Assembly: GCA_965657645.1 (NCBI GenBank)
Contig: CBFHOS010000002.1
Coordinates: 62,001-126,000, forward strand
Length of the DNA: 64,000 bases
Reading direction: 5' to 3'
DNA from: CBFHOS01 sp965657645
GTDB lineage: Bacteria; Pseudomonadota; Alphaproteobacteria; Puniceispirillales; Puniceispirillaceae
Both the position numbers and the translations under genes were made by a program. This document shows positions 52,295 to 60,300 of the stretch, one piece after another; positions within the stretch are counted from its first letter, which is position 1; every line of letters starts with the position of its first letter. The notes under the pieces were generated by a model. It saw nothing but the letters and a program-made list of their open reading frames with translations. It was not told the origin of the DNA and did no database searches.

Positions 52295-52948
52295 TTAGTC
52301 AAAGCTCAACCCTTCAAAAATCGTGCCAGCTTCGCGCTGAAGTTCAATTATTTCCTCGTCATCGACATTATCCATCGCCTCATCCCGCGCCGCTATGCTG
52401 CCATCGATCCCAATCGCGGCGGCAATGGCGTACCAGATGTAGGCTTGGCCGTAATCTTCTTCTTCCAGAATGTTCAAATGATAGGCCGCTAGCTGGGGTA
52501 CCGCTTGCTTGTCACCATTCTCGATCCGCTGGCGCAGGCGCGCCGCGACTGTCTCGCGTGCTTCCTCAACAATTTTTTCCGGGATCATATCGGCCAGTTC
52601 TTCGGCTAGCTCGACCGCCGCCTCAATGCCGCCAAGGCTCGCCGCCCATGACCATGACAGTGCTTTTTGAAAATTCTGTGGGGTGCCTTTACCAGCCTTG
52701 ATCAAAAGCGCCAGATTATACTGGGCGTCATGCTGGTCGGCCTCTGCTTGCAAGGTGAACAGCCGCACCGCATGTTGATAATTTTTGTCCTTAACCGCGC
52801 GGACGGCCTCGTTGAAAGTGGCGTCACTCACATCCAGATTGGTGCTGGCATGGGCGGGTGTTGTGATTAGGAATAGGCAAGCGAGCATCCGCATCAAGAT
52901 GCGTTTAGGAGCCTTTGTGTGTATCTGCTCCCGCACCGCCTGTCTCAT
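52295..52948 (-). CDS. Sel1/TPR-repeat exported protein
   Basis: 217-aa exported protein with a signal segment MLACLFLITTPAHA; a start at 52894 is also possible. The body contains Sel1-like helical repeats: FNEAVRAVKDKNYQHAVRLFTLQAEADQHDAQYNLALLIKAGKGTPQNFQKALSWSWAASLGG and QAYIWYAIAAAIG. Such proteins are scaffolds or stabilisers. It begins at TAATG over the stop of the preceding gene, a translational-coupling overlap. Third of the run is separated by a hairpin. Confidence 0.82.
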   Translation of the reverse strand: MRQAVREQIHTKAPKRILMRMLACLFLITTPAHASTNLDVSDATFNEAVRAVKDKNYQHAVRLFTLQAEADQHDAQYNLALLIKAGKGTPQNFQKALSWSWAASLGGIEAAVELAEELADMIPEKIVEEARETVAARLRQRIENGDKQAVPQLAAYHLNILEEEDYGQAYIWYAIAAAIGIDGSIAARDEAMDNVDDEEIIELQREAGTIFEGLSFD

Positions 52949-53334
52949 TATCGTCCAGCCATCATGACGAGCTGTAGATAGAGCACACGCAGTTTGAATT
53001 TTGAATTTGGCTTTTTTTCATAAACCACAATGCGAGGGCGGTCTGAATTTGGTTTTTCAAACTCGATAATCATATGATCCGGCAGATAGATGCCTTGTGA
53101 TTCTAATGTGCCTTGCGGATCGGCGGCAAAGAGCGTGTGAAATTCACGGTCAATCCAGATCAACGCAAGCGCCTTGCCAAGAATATCCGGCAACCGGTCT
53201 CGCACATCCGCACGTGACTCAAACCTAACGTCACCCTCAACTAGACGGTATGACTTTGGGGCTGGTTTTTCCACTGCCTTTGTTAAGGAGCGGCTACCAA
53301 CGGGCACCAAAGCATTTGGGGGACGAGACGTCAT
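52948..53334 (-). CDS. NHLP-leader-like (nitrile-hydratase-leader-like) protein
   Basis: 128-aa cytoplasmic protein. The N-terminal 50 residues are basic and unrecognised. Residues about 51-103 follow the nitrile-hydratase-like leader (NHLP) pattern of RiPP precursors by eye: LGKALALIWIDREFHTLF then ADPQGTLESQGIYLPDHM and an acidic strand around EFEKPNSDRPRIVVY. The rest (KLRVLYLQLVMMAGR) ends about where the family's cleavage site would be, with no core peptide. No YcaO, LanM or radical-SAM partner is in the window. First gene of a four-gene unit. Confidence 0.6.
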   Translation of the reverse strand: MTSRPPNALVPVGSRSLTKAVEKPAPKSYRLVEGDVRFESRADVRDRLPDILGKALALIWIDREFHTLFAADPQGTLESQGIYLPDHMIIEFEKPNSDRPRIVVYEKKPNSKFKLRVLYLQLVMMAGR

Positions 53335-53418
53335 TAGCGGATCACAAATTGTTAGAATATTAGATTATGCTCATATCATGCAAAATATCAGGCATTTGGC
53401 AACCGCTTTGGCGATGGT

Positions 53419-53436
53419 GGCATGTTCTTTCATGCC
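53419..53436. promoter_or_regulatory. Inverted repeat between divergent operons
   Basis: GGCATG-TTCTTT-CATGCC, perfect six-base arms. It lies about 85 bases upstream of the minus-strand cassette and 120 upstream of the flagellar promoter candidate, a reasonable enhancer or operator distance for either. Confidence 0.4.
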
Positions 53437-53448
53437 CAAGGACGCGTT

Positions 53449-53496
53449 AATAGCCCCGTTGATTGCCCGGTTGATTGCCCGGTTGATTGCCTAGTT
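53449..53496. repeat. 12-bp tandem array in the flagellar-cassette spacer
   Basis: Unit GATTGCCCGGTT at 53461, 53473 and 53485 plus a degenerate copy at 53449. Non-coding by position. Upstream of the flagellar sigma-54-type promoter. Confidence 0.9.
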
Positions 53497-53539
53497 GCTG
53501 GCCGGCTGGATGACCCTTTTGGTTAAACCGTGGTGATTT

Positions 53540-53555
53540 TGGCATGAAAATTGAA
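53540..53555 (+). promoter_or_regulatory. Candidate sigma-54 promoter of the flagellar rod/hook gene
   Basis: TGGCATG-AAAA-TTGAA has the -24 GG and near-consensus spacing of TGGCAYG-N4-TTGCW; the -12 GC is GA. It lies about 70 bases upstream of the start at 53623. Weaker than the site at 60259. Confidence 0.45.
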
Positions 53556-53622
53556 GGAACGGGGGGTCGGCCCCTCTTTTGTGCAATGCCGGCGTGGGTA
53601 ATTTTTTAAGGATTGTTTCATC

Positions 53623-54405
53623 ATGCTTGCGGTAATTCGTAACGGCCTCGCAGCCGCTTCTAACGACATCTCGTTGATCTCGAATAACATTGCCAATGCC
53701 GGCAGCACCGGTTTTAAGCGTAGCTCGTCGCAATTTGTCGATTCCTATGTGGTCGAGCAAACCAAGGCGCCGGGTGCCACTGCTGGTTCAGGTGTAAAAG
53801 CCCTAGACCCGCGGCGTGACCATTCACAAGGCGGTTTAAAAGCCACCGGATCTGCACTTGATCTCGCCATATCTGGCACAGGCATGTTTCAAACAGTGAT
53901 GCCGGGCGTCGATGGTGATGTGACCTATACCCGTGACGGTTCTATGCAACTTGATGCGCTGGGCCGGATTTCCAACAGTGATGGCCGCGTTCTCATGGCC
54001 ACTGACGGCACCGCGCTTACTGTGCCGCTGACCATTGCTGATGGCGAAAATGCTACCCAAGCGCTGGACACCATTTCCATTACGGAAGATGGCAAGATCA
54101 AGGCGATTTACAGCGCTAGCGGAATTGTTAATGTGGGCACGATCGCGCTTGCCAACTTTGCCAATGTTGCTGGACTTGCCGCTATTGGTGGCGGGCATTT
54201 CAAACAATCCGACCAATCTGGTGCGCCGCGCATGGGCGCCCCTGCGGTTGGTGATTTTGGCAAAGTGCTAGGCGGTAATCTGGAAATGTCGAATATCAAT
54301 GTCACTAACGAGCTGGTGCGTTTGATGAAGGCACAGCAGGCTTATTCAGGGTCATCGCGGGTGCTACAGGCTGAGACAGAAATTGCAAAACGCCTGATTG
54401 ATTAG
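53623..54405 (+). CDS. Flagellar hook-basal body (FlgE/FlgF/FlgG family) protein
   Basis: 260-aa rod/hook-type protein secreted by the flagellar export apparatus. N-terminal domain SNDISLISNNIANAGSTGFKRSSSQFVDSY is the family's D0 helix and following motif; DLAISGTGMF with VTYTRDGSMQLDALGRISNSDGRVLM is the rod domain; the C-terminal INVTNELVRLMKAQQAYSGSSRVLQAETEI is the matching C-helix. Length suits FlgF or FlgG; hook protein is usually longer. Preceded by a sigma-54-type candidate. Faces the convergent fliA operon. Confidence 0.87.
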   Translation: MLAVIRNGLAAASNDISLISNNIANAGSTGFKRSSSQFVDSYVVEQTKAPGATAGSGVKALDPRRDHSQGGLKATGSALDLAISGTGMFQTVMPGVDGDVTYTRDGSMQLDALGRISNSDGRVLMATDGTALTVPLTIADGENATQALDTISITEDGKIKAIYSASGIVNVGTIALANFANVAGLAAIGGGHFKQSDQSGAPRMGAPAVGDFGKVLGGNLEMSNINVTNELVRLMKAQQAYSGSSRVLQAETEIAKRLID

Positions 54406-54461
54406 GCGGCCAGCTAGTCTTTAAGACGTCAAAAGCCTCGATCAAAAATCCCTATTCACCT

Positions 54462-54869
54462 CTATTTAAGGGGGATTGCGATGGCGATATCGGTTATCGC
54501 TAGGTCTTTTGCCTGGTCGATATTCAAATCGCCTTCGATGCTCACCGCCAATTGCTCGGCAATGGATAGGGTGATGTTGGTTGGCCGTGCGCCAGCCCGT
54601 GACACACCATCCAGCAGATCGTCAAAGCGGTCCTTTGCCAGCACCAATGTTGCATTCATAACAGGCCGGTCGATTGAAATCTGGAGCTGGCCAGTCTCTG
54701 CAGCGCCGCTCTGTGCCGCCTCAATTTCGATATTGCAGGTGCCGCGCGCGATGTTTACCAATTTACAAGAGAGGTTCAAGCGCCGCTCTTTACCAAAGCC
54801 GGGCAGGCTGAGTTCGGCCGAACGCAGGGCCATATAAATCTGGTTGGTTTGTTGCCATTCCTGTGTCAT
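54462..54869 (-). CDS. Hypothetical protein downstream of fliA
   Basis: 135-aa cytoplasmic protein, not recognised. Beta-rich pattern (LNLSCKLVNIARGTCNIEIEAA, QLQISIDRPVMNATLVLA, NITLSIAEQLAVSIEGDL) with no signal peptide or clear motif. Its start overlaps the fliA stop by 4 bases, so it is translated with the flagellar sigma factor and likely belongs to motility, though its function is unknown. Confidence 0.7.
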   Translation of the reverse strand: MTQEWQQTNQIYMALRSAELSLPGFGKERRLNLSCKLVNIARGTCNIEIEAAQSGAAETGQLQISIDRPVMNATLVLAKDRFDDLLDGVSRAGARPTNITLSIAEQLAVSIEGDLNIDQAKDLAITDIAIAIPLK

Positions 54870-55588
54870 CCGACTAGCTTGTCCTGATCAGAATCTTGCA
54901 TAAAGCCGCGCAACCGCCCAATGGCCGCCTTTTTAATTTGTGATACGCGGCCTGTGGTGATTTCCAGAATCTCGGCGATTTCGTAAACGTTCATTTCCTC
55001 GACATAGTAAAGCTGGATGACGAGGGCTTCGCGTTCTGGCAAATCGGTCAGGGCTGTCTTTAGGGCCGAGCGCAGTTGCGCCTCGCTGAGATTGTCCTCA
55101 GGGGTGTTTTCCTCAGACACAAACCAGACCGAATATTCGTCATAAACATTGTCGAGCGATTGGTGGACATTTGCCTGAAAAGCCTTTTCCCATGTGATCA
55201 TCTCGGCATGAGAAATGCCCATTTTATCGGCTATTTCTTCGGCTGTGGGCGCCCGTCCAAGCTTTGACGTCAATTCGTTCTCGATACGTTTGACTTGCTG
55301 TTGCATTTGGATTGTGGTGCGGCACAGGTTAGAGCTTTTGCGCAGGTGATCGACGATGGCGCCTCTGATGCGGATGCCGGCATAGCTGGCAAAGGTGGCG
55401 CCTTCCTGAACAGTGTAATTCTGGGCGGCCATTACCAGCCCATAATAACCGATCTGCACAAGGTCTTCGATTTCGACACTGTCATGTACGCGGCCATGTG
55501 TATGCCATGCGATTTTGCGCACCAATTCCATATGGCCTTTTATCAACCCTTCGACATCTGGCTTTTGTTCTTGGTACTGGTTGCGCAT
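54866..55588 (-). CDS. fliA: Flagellar sigma factor FliA (sigma-28)
   Basis: 240-aa sigma-70-family factor for late flagellar genes. Region 2 is VRKIAWHTHG...EIEDLVQIGYYGLVMAAQNY and GATFASYAGIRIRGAIVDHLRKSS; region 3 RAPTAEEIADKMG; region 4 LPEREALVIQLYYVEEMNVYEIAEILEITTGRVSQIKKAAIGRLR. ATG 55588 chosen over a frame beginning at 55660, which overlaps flhG. Its predicted antagonist FlgM is encoded at 63536. Thirteen bases after flhG. Confidence 0.92.
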   Translation of the reverse strand: MRNQYQEQKPDVEGLIKGHMELVRKIAWHTHGRVHDSVEIEDLVQIGYYGLVMAAQNYTVQEGATFASYAGIRIRGAIVDHLRKSSNLCRTTIQMQQQVKRIENELTSKLGRAPTAEEIADKMGISHAEMITWEKAFQANVHQSLDNVYDEYSVWFVSEENTPEDNLSEAQLRSALKTALTDLPEREALVIQLYYVEEMNVYEIAEILEITTGRVSQIKKAAIGRLRGFMQDSDQDKLVG

Positions 55589-55601
55589 CGCCCCTATCCT
55601 A

Positions 55602-56387
55602 CTATGCCGCGCTCTTGCTAAAGAAACGCACGCCGGAATGATCATTCCGCTTGCCGCCAATCACGTTCTTTACCAAAGATTTCAGGCTGAGGTTTTCATC
55701 TAATTTTGGATCCTCAAGGCTAATCGGCTTGCGCTTTACAATCGATTGGCGGATCCGGTTTGACAATAGCATATGCCCGGCAAGGTTAAGGTTAACGTCG
55801 AGAAACCGCGTTGCTATCTCACTAAATTTGTCATAATGCGCACGGGCCTCTTTCGCACTTTGCGCCATGTTGATGACGATATTAAAATTGCGAATCCCAC
55901 CTTCCAAATTGGCCGCCTTGATGAGCGCGTAAGCGTCAAGGAAACTGGTCGGTTCGCCAACAACTACCACAACCACATGATCGGCGGCGGTTACAAAGGC
56001 GAGCGAGCTATCCGACGCGCCAGCCGGTGCATCGATAATCAAATAATCAGTATCAATGGCAATTTCATCCATCAGACGAATAGCCTGATAGCGGGTCTTT
56101 TGATCGAGATTTAGCATCTCCAGCAATCCGCTTCCCCCTGAAATAAAGCGCATACCATTAGCGGTGTTACAAAGCGCGGCTTCTAGGGGAACCCGCCCTT
56201 CTAACGTATCGATTATATGATGCTCTGGGTTCACCCCGAGCAGAATATGGGCGTTGGCCATGCCAAAATCGGCATCAAGCAAAGCAGTGCGGTGGCCAAC
56301 CCCGGCGAGGGTTAACCCTATATTCACGGCCATGCTGGTTTTACCAACGCCGCCCTTGCCGCTTGCGACAACTATTGATGAAGCCAT
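55602..56387 (-). CDS. flhG: Flagellar number regulator FlhG (FleN), MinD-like ATPase
   Basis: 261-aa deviant-Walker ATPase that limits flagellar number. Walker A VASGKGGVGKTSMAVN, switch LLDADFGMANAHILLG, and YLIIDAPAGASDSSLAFV; ending in a basic KRNDHSG tail. It follows flhF by 9 bases and precedes fliA, the usual flhF-flhG-fliA order. Works with FlhF to set flagellar site and count. Confidence 0.93.
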   Translation of the reverse strand: MASSIVVASGKGGVGKTSMAVNIGLTLAGVGHRTALLDADFGMANAHILLGVNPEHHIIDTLEGRVPLEAALCNTANGMRFISGGSGLLEMLNLDQKTRYQAIRLMDEIAIDTDYLIIDAPAGASDSSLAFVTAADHVVVVVVGEPTSFLDAYALIKAANLEGGIRNFNIVINMAQSAKEARAHYDKFSEIATRFLDVNLNLAGHMLLSNRIRQSIVKRKPISLEDPKLDENLSLKSLVKNVIGGKRNDHSGVRFFSKSAA

Positions 56388-56396
56388 CGGGTTATC

Positions 56397-57710
56397 CTAC
56401 TCGTCTTGCAAACATGAGTTTTCTCTAAGATATTGCGTCATTATTGGGCTTGTCGCAATTGCAATTCCGTCAACGATCGATTTCGTGCCAGTCAAAAGGC
56501 CGATGCCAGCGCTTTTTGTCGCCAAAACGGATAGCTCTTCCGGCATTGATTCACATTCATCAAGCTTGGTTAGCGCAATCGCTGGCTGGAGGCTGTGATA
56601 AAGCCCGCACTGATAAGACAGCATGGTGGCACTAGTACCGCCCGGAATGGCCTGAATAACGCTAACCTTATCTGTGCCAAGGGCGCGGATCGCGGCATCA
56701 ATCATATTGACCGCCACATCGGAATCGACAGTCACATCCAGGATCAACCGACAGCTGGTTTCACGAACCCGCGTTGGCAATTCCTCGGGTGTAAAGCAAA
56801 CTGATTTCATATTCATCAGCCGTGCATAATCATTGATATGGTCGCCGATATCATTGCCGCTATCGCGCACTGAACCAATGACAATGCGGTTATTATTACT
56901 AGTATCAGCCCCAGTACCAGTACCATTACCGCGGCAATGGGCGGCTATCTTGCTGGTCAAAACGGTCTTTCCGGATCCACTTGCACCAACAACGAAAATC
57001 ACCCGCGATGATAATAGCTGTTCGATCTTGGGTTCAATAACACTGTCGGCAAAGGCGTCACAAAAGGCGCCGATGGCCGCCTCATCAGGTAGATGGGCAA
57101 ATTGGGGCCGCAGGGTTTGAACCACGTCTTGGCTAAATCCAGCCTGAATAAGTTTAAGCGATGGTGTGCGGCCAAGCTCGCTATTCACCCCATCCGGCTG
57201 GGTGATCAGCATGCCAGTAAGCATCGATTTAATGCTGGCAATCTCACTTTTCAGAGTGAGAATTTCGCGCTCTAGCTTTGCGCCTGAATGATCGGATCTT
57301 GGCCGGCTTGTTGCCTCTTCCTGCGGTGCTGGCTGGGCGATAGGCGTTGCTAGCATTTGCTGGTCAAAGATGTTGGTAAAGCTCGCAATATCGTCATCAT
57401 TAGGAACAGGACGATCGGCTAGCATTTGCAATGTGCTATTCGCATCACCGTCAATCACGCCGAGCGGCGCACCATGACCGTTCGCATGCGCTTGCTCGCG
57501 GGCCTTGGCGAAAGCGGCAATCATGGCGTCATCCTCACGCTTTGCCGGACGCTTGGCTTTTGGCTGATCATTTGGATCATCGGTTGCCACCATTTCAATG
57601 CGACCATTGCGCTTGACCGTTTCAATGATCATTGCGTCGGTGCCTAGCTTGGCAACAATTTCATCCATTGCCTGAGCGGAATCTTGGGCTGAAACTGTGA
57701 TCATAGTCAT
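56397..57710 (-). CDS. flhF: Flagellar placement GTPase FlhF
   Basis: 437-aa SRP-family GTPase. The N-terminal B domain is low-complexity with basic/acidic runs (about 1-150); the NG domain carries G1 VVGASGSGKTVLTSKIAAHC, DVTVDSDVAVNMIDAAIRALG, and G4 ALTKLDECESMPEELS. A short Gly/Thr-rich stretch (NGTGTGADTSNNN) lies just after G1 and is unusual. Places the flagellum at its cell pole. Upstream of flhG in the same operon, 37 bases from the flhA stop. Confidence 0.9.
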   Translation of the reverse strand: MTMITVSAQDSAQAMDEIVAKLGTDAMIIETVKRNGRIEMVATDDPNDQPKAKRPAKREDDAMIAAFAKAREQAHANGHGAPLGVIDGDANSTLQMLADRPVPNDDDIASFTNIFDQQMLATPIAQPAPQEEATSRPRSDHSGAKLEREILTLKSEIASIKSMLTGMLITQPDGVNSELGRTPSLKLIQAGFSQDVVQTLRPQFAHLPDEAAIGAFCDAFADSVIEPKIEQLLSSRVIFVVGASGSGKTVLTSKIAAHCRGNGTGTGADTSNNNRIVIGSVRDSGNDIGDHINDYARLMNMKSVCFTPEELPTRVRETSCRLILDVTVDSDVAVNMIDAAIRALGTDKVSVIQAIPGGTSATMLSYQCGLYHSLQPAIALTKLDECESMPEELSVLATKSAGIGLLTGTKSIVDGIAIATSPIMTQYLRENSCLQDE

Positions 57711-57747
57711 TTTACTCTCCTTCGTGAGGGGCTGATTTTAGCCCGAC

Positions 57748-59850
57748 CTATTCGCTTGGCTCGGCGTTGCTAATGGCGGCAACAACCTCAATTTTTCTTG
57801 TTTCAGGTAATTCGGTGAAGGCCAGAATGACGAGGTCGTCAATGTGCTGGCGGACAAAATTCGAGAACACACGGCGCAGCGCTGGGGCAACGACAACAAC
57901 GGCCTGTTTACCTTGTGCACTAAGCTCTTCCGTGGCTTGGTTCAATTTGCGAAGCAATTGTTCGGCAAGCGAACTATCCATAATCAACCCGTCTTCACCG
58001 CTCTGGCGCGCCATTGAAATCAGCATATGTTCAAGATCAGATTCCAACGTGATTACCGGCAAAGCCTGATTTAGCGGTGCAACTTGTTGGATCAACAATC
58101 CGGCAAGGGCAGGGCGCAGGGCCTCGGCGGTTTCAACAATGCTAAGATTACGCGCCGCAAGGCCCGGCAGAATCTCAAGGATCCGGCGCAGGTCACTAAT
58201 CGGCACGCGCTCGTCAAGCAAAGCCCGCAAAATGCCAGTCAGTTGATGCAATGGCACCAGCTTTGGCACCACAGACTCAACAAGGCTAGGCAGGGTCTCA
58301 GCCAGATTGTCGATCAAGCCCTGAACATCGTCCTGACCGATAAGCTCGGCAGCATGCTTGTTCAAGATTTGCGACAAATGGGTAGCAAGAACTGACTCAG
58401 GAAGGACCACAACATAGCCCTTTGCTTCGGCCTCGGCCTGTTGCTGGCTGTTAATCCAAACAGCATCCATGCCGAATGATGGGTCCTTAACCTCAATGCC
58501 TTCCATGCGGATATTTGTATCATCTCCGGGAATGGCCAGCTTGCGGTCTGGATAAACCTTATCTTCGCCCACGATGGTTTGACCGACGCGGATCCGGTAG
58601 GTGTTGGCCTCTAGGGTGAGATCATCTCTGATCCGCACAGCCGGTAGAATAAAGCCAAGGGATTTAGATACCTGACGGCGAATGCCGGTAATGCGGTTGG
58701 TCAATGGCCCGCCTGTTTCCTCTTCAACCATCTCAACTAGGCCATAGCCAAGCTGGATGGAAATTGCGGAATTGTCGGCAACTTCATTGAGCTCGATCAG
58801 ATCGTGCTGGGTTTCGCTTTGGTCCTCAATGGCCTCAGTCGCGGCTTCATCGATCGGCCCATTTTTTTCACGTACATAGGCACGATAACCGGCAAAGGCG
58901 GATACGCCCGCCGCCGCCAAGAACATAAGATTAGGCATGCCCGGAACAAAACCGATCAACATCAACACGCCCGCAACCGGGAACCATGCGCGTGACAGGC
59001 TAACCTGAATGCCAATATTCTCGGCCATGTCATGTGTTGATGACACGCGGGTAACGATGATCGCAGTTGAAATCGCCAACAGCAAAGATGGAATCTGGGC
59101 AACAAGACCGTCACCAATCGACAATAGTATATATGTCTCCGCAGCATCCGCCACGGCCATATTATGCTGGGCAAGGCCGATGATCAGGCCGCCTACAATA
59201 TTAATGATTAGGATCAGGATCGATGCAATCGCATCACCCTTCACAAATTTCGACGCACCATCCATAGAGCCGTAGAAGTCAGCTTCCTGCGCAATCTCTT
59301 CACGGCGCATGCGGGCTTCGTCATTGGTCAGGACGCCAGCGTTAAGATCAGCATCAATCGCCATCTGTTTGCCCGGCATCGCATCAAGGGTAAAACGTGC
59401 AGACACTTCAGAAACGCGGCCCGCACCCTTGGTGATGACCAGCAGGTTGATAATGATCAAAATGATAAAGACAAAAATACCGACGGCATAATTGCCAGAA
59501 ATGACAAATTCGCCAAAGGCCTCAATGATCTGTCCGGCGGCGTCGGTTCCCGAATGGCCCTCGCTTAGGACAATTCTGGTTGACGCGACATTCAATCCAA
59601 GACGGAGGATTGTTGCGATAAGCAATAGACTTGGGAAACTGGAAAAATCCAATGGCCGGTGCGTATGCATTGCAACCATCAGGATCAGCAAAGAGATCAG
59701 AATATTAAAGACAAAGAAGGTATCCAGCAAAAACACCGGCAATGGCAACACCATCATCGATACCAGTGCCAAAATACCCAGCGGCAGAACACCTGCGCCC
59801 AGCATTTCCTTTGGGTTGGATAGGCCTAACCTCTTTAATGTCATTTCCAT
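57748..59850 (-). CDS. flhA: Flagellar type III export gate protein FlhA
   Basis: 700-aa export component with eight predicted N-terminal helices (GILALVSMMVLPLPVFLLDTFFVFNILISLLIL first), the conserved cytoplasmic loop ARFTLDAMPGKQMAIDADLNAGVLTNDEAR (FHIPEP-type region), then a four-subdomain C-terminal part containing RRQVSKSLGFILPAVRIRDDL and RRILEILPGLAARNLSIVETAEAL. Full length. AGGG lies upstream of the ATG at 59850. First gene of the flhA-flhF-flhG-fliA run. Confidence 0.96.
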   Translation of the reverse strand: MEMTLKRLGLSNPKEMLGAGVLPLGILALVSMMVLPLPVFLLDTFFVFNILISLLILMVAMHTHRPLDFSSFPSLLLIATILRLGLNVASTRIVLSEGHSGTDAAGQIIEAFGEFVISGNYAVGIFVFIILIIINLLVITKGAGRVSEVSARFTLDAMPGKQMAIDADLNAGVLTNDEARMRREEIAQEADFYGSMDGASKFVKGDAIASILILIINIVGGLIIGLAQHNMAVADAAETYILLSIGDGLVAQIPSLLLAISTAIIVTRVSSTHDMAENIGIQVSLSRAWFPVAGVLMLIGFVPGMPNLMFLAAAGVSAFAGYRAYVREKNGPIDEAATEAIEDQSETQHDLIELNEVADNSAISIQLGYGLVEMVEEETGGPLTNRITGIRRQVSKSLGFILPAVRIRDDLTLEANTYRIRVGQTIVGEDKVYPDRKLAIPGDDTNIRMEGIEVKDPSFGMDAVWINSQQQAEAEAKGYVVVLPESVLATHLSQILNKHAAELIGQDDVQGLIDNLAETLPSLVESVVPKLVPLHQLTGILRALLDERVPISDLRRILEILPGLAARNLSIVETAEALRPALAGLLIQQVAPLNQALPVITLESDLEHMLISMARQSGEDGLIMDSSLAEQLLRKLNQATEELSAQGKQAVVVVAPALRRVFSNFVRQHIDDLVILAFTELPETRKIEVVAAISNAEPSE

Positions 59851-60197
59851 GACAGATACCCTTCGTCCAAGATGTCAAAAAAACATTGCGCTAGGCCAGC
59901 ACCGCACACCGGAGCAATCGTGCTCTGGCTTGTTCTGATCTTTTTAACGCATTGAAACATCTGTGTTTTCCCAATTATGGCGACCCGATTGGACCGCTCT
60001 TTACTCCCTCGCACCTGCCCGCTACCTACCGGAATGGTGAGGCGTTTGAACAGGCGCACGAAGGTAAAGGCAAAAACCGTGCCAAAGCGGAAAACAACCT
60101 TGTCGATCGGGTTAATCGGGATAAATTCGGTCTCTCTAATAGAGATGACCAATACAGATGGTGTGGAAATTGCATGAAACCGCCATCTATGCCCGCC

Positions 60198-60239
60198 CCT
60201 GGAAGTCCGGCCCTGGAAGTCCAGCCCGGTAAGCCCGGC
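60198..60239. repeat. 14-bp tandem array, three copies
   Basis: CCTGGAAGTCCGGC (60198), CCTGGAAGTCCAGC (60212) and a degenerate CCGGTAAGCCCGGC (60226). It ends 20 bases before the sigma-54-type site. The 14-base period breaks the multiple-of-three trend of the other arrays. Confidence 0.8.
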
Positions 60240-60258
60240 AAAGAGGGCCGATCAGGTC

Positions 60259-60274
60259 TGGCACGAAAGATGCA
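60259..60274 (+). promoter_or_regulatory. Candidate sigma-54 promoter of the FlgP/FlgT-like operon
   Basis: TGGCACG-AAAG-ATGCA matches the consensus TGGCACG-N4-TTGCA except one base; the invariant GG (60260-60261) and GC (60272-60273) are exactly 12 bases apart. Predicted start of transcription is near 60285, giving a short leader to the ATG at 60301. Fits sigma-54/FlbD-type control of early and middle flagellar genes in alphaproteobacteria. Confidence 0.7.
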
Positions 60275-60300
60275 TATCACAGGGCAGAATTAAATACGCC

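Larger units (their letters stand above)
59851..60300. other. Divergent flagellar control region
   Basis: 450 bases between flhA and the LPP20-like gene with no supported gene. Contains a 14-base tandem array (60198-60239), a strong sigma-54-type promoter (60259-60274) for the plus-strand operon, and the flhA promoter, which I cannot locate by eye. A plus-strand 113-codon frame at 59952 and its minus-strand counterpart are treated as spurious. Confidence 0.6.

Noticed and set aside
53174..53494. Plus-strand frame ending LIAPLIARLIARLIA
   Set aside because: Mostly antisense of the NHLP-like gene and a translation of the 12-bp tandem array.
59841..60293. Overlapping plus and minus frames of about 100 codons between flhA and the FlgP-like gene
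   Set aside because: Neither has a good ribosome site or family motif; the plus frame runs through the 14-bp array and the sigma-54 site.
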